Below are positions 6,094-6,152 of a DNA stretch of 6,152 nt, one piece after another. The position numbers and the translations under genes are program-made. The stretch's first letter is position 1, and each line of letters starts with the position of its first letter. Under the pieces are notes generated by a model. That model worked only from the letters and a program-made list of their open reading frames with translations. It had not been told where the DNA came from and searched no databases. This DNA comes from Propionibacteriaceae bacterium (GTDB lineage Bacteria > Actinomycetota > Actinomycetes > Propionibacteriales > Propionibacteriaceae). Where the stretch lies: assembly GCA_031272685.1 (NCBI GenBank), contig JAISTI010000095.1, positions 1 through 6,152 on the forward strand, given 5' to 3'.

Positions 6094-6118
6094 GGCATCA
6101 GTATGTTGACACTATGCC
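6094..6118. promoter_or_regulatory. Imperfect inverted repeat, candidate operator upstream of the efflux operon
   Basis: GGCATcAGT (6094-6102) and ACTATGCC (6111-6118) form an inverted repeat with one unpaired base and an eight-base centre. GGCATCA also recurs directly at 6068-6074, 26 bases away. It overlaps the putative -10 box and spacer of the operon promoter, as a repressor site would. The repeat is visible; the binding protein is unknown and not encoded in the window. Confidence 0.4.
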
Positions 6119-6129
6119 GTTTCTGTGAG
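6100..6129 (-). promoter_or_regulatory. Candidate promoter of the efflux operon
   Basis: On the minus strand CTCACA (6129-6124, 4 of 6 match to TTGACA) and CATACT (6105-6100, 4 of 6 to TATAAT) are separated by 18 bases. Transcription would start near 6093, giving a leader of about 26 bases before the adaptor A GTG. An alternative -10 is CATAGT at 6116-6111. Both are weak matches, so this is a suggestion based on position. Confidence 0.3.
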
Positions 6130-6152
6130 TGCCGCCAGCGTGGGATGGCGTT
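6119..6152. other. Window edge upstream of the operon, no supported gene
   Basis: A plus-strand frame could begin at GTG 6125 (first residues VSAASVGWR) and run off the window, which would make it a divergent neighbour. It has no ribosome site and only nine codons are visible, so no gene is called. Confidence 0.2.

Noticed and set aside
6106..6111. Perfect TTGACA on the plus strand as a -35 for a divergent gene
   Set aside because: No acceptable -10 box lies 16-18 bases downstream (GTGCCG and neighbours), and no downstream gene can be confirmed before the window ends.

Overview
The window is GC-rich chromosomal DNA with strong G/C preference at third codon positions, two GTG starts, and a 347-residue DapE of the Gram-positive/actinobacterial type. 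Together with a MacB-like exporter whose ATPase and permease are separate proteins (as in monoderm bacteria), this points to a high-GC actinobacterium (Actinomycetota). I cannot name a genus from the sequence alone.

Left part, + strand (1-1382): the last 94 codons of ribose-phosphate pyrophosphokinase (prs) are followed, after a 53-base gap, by a complete dapE (succinyl-diaminopimelate desuccinylase). These are housekeeping genes for PRPP synthesis and for lysine and peptidoglycan precursor synthesis. The gap is dense in signals. It holds a perfect 8-bp hairpin whose 3' arm can also pair with a second downstream copy of the 5' arm. It also holds a possible 12-codon leader peptide whose stop overlaps the dapE GTG start, and a TAnnnT box exactly placed for a leaderless dapE transcript.

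Right part, - strand (6067 down to 1430): a compact four-gene operon converging on dapE. In transcription order it encodes HlyD/MacA-type adaptor A (membrane-anchored, with a Met/Gly-rich tail), a MacB/LolD-type ABC ATPase, a MacB-type FtsX permease, and a second, different adaptor B. Adaptor B has a Sec signal peptide, a long helical insert broken by Ser/Gly linkers, and a pair of cysteines. Spacings are 12 bases, a 1-base overlap (TGATG) and 22 bases, so the genes are very probably co-transcribed and assemble into one tripartite-like exporter. The substrate cannot be read from the sequence.

The convergent gap (1383-1429) holds structured DNA with three copies of an 8-mer, and is a candidate bidirectional terminator. 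Upstream of the operon (6068-6152) are a plausible promoter and an imperfect inverted repeat with repeated GGCATCA half-sites, a candidate operator. No RNA genes, CRISPR, insertion sequences or broken genes were seen. The most unusual point is the double-adaptor exporter, with two divergent adaptors flanking one ATPase/permease pair.
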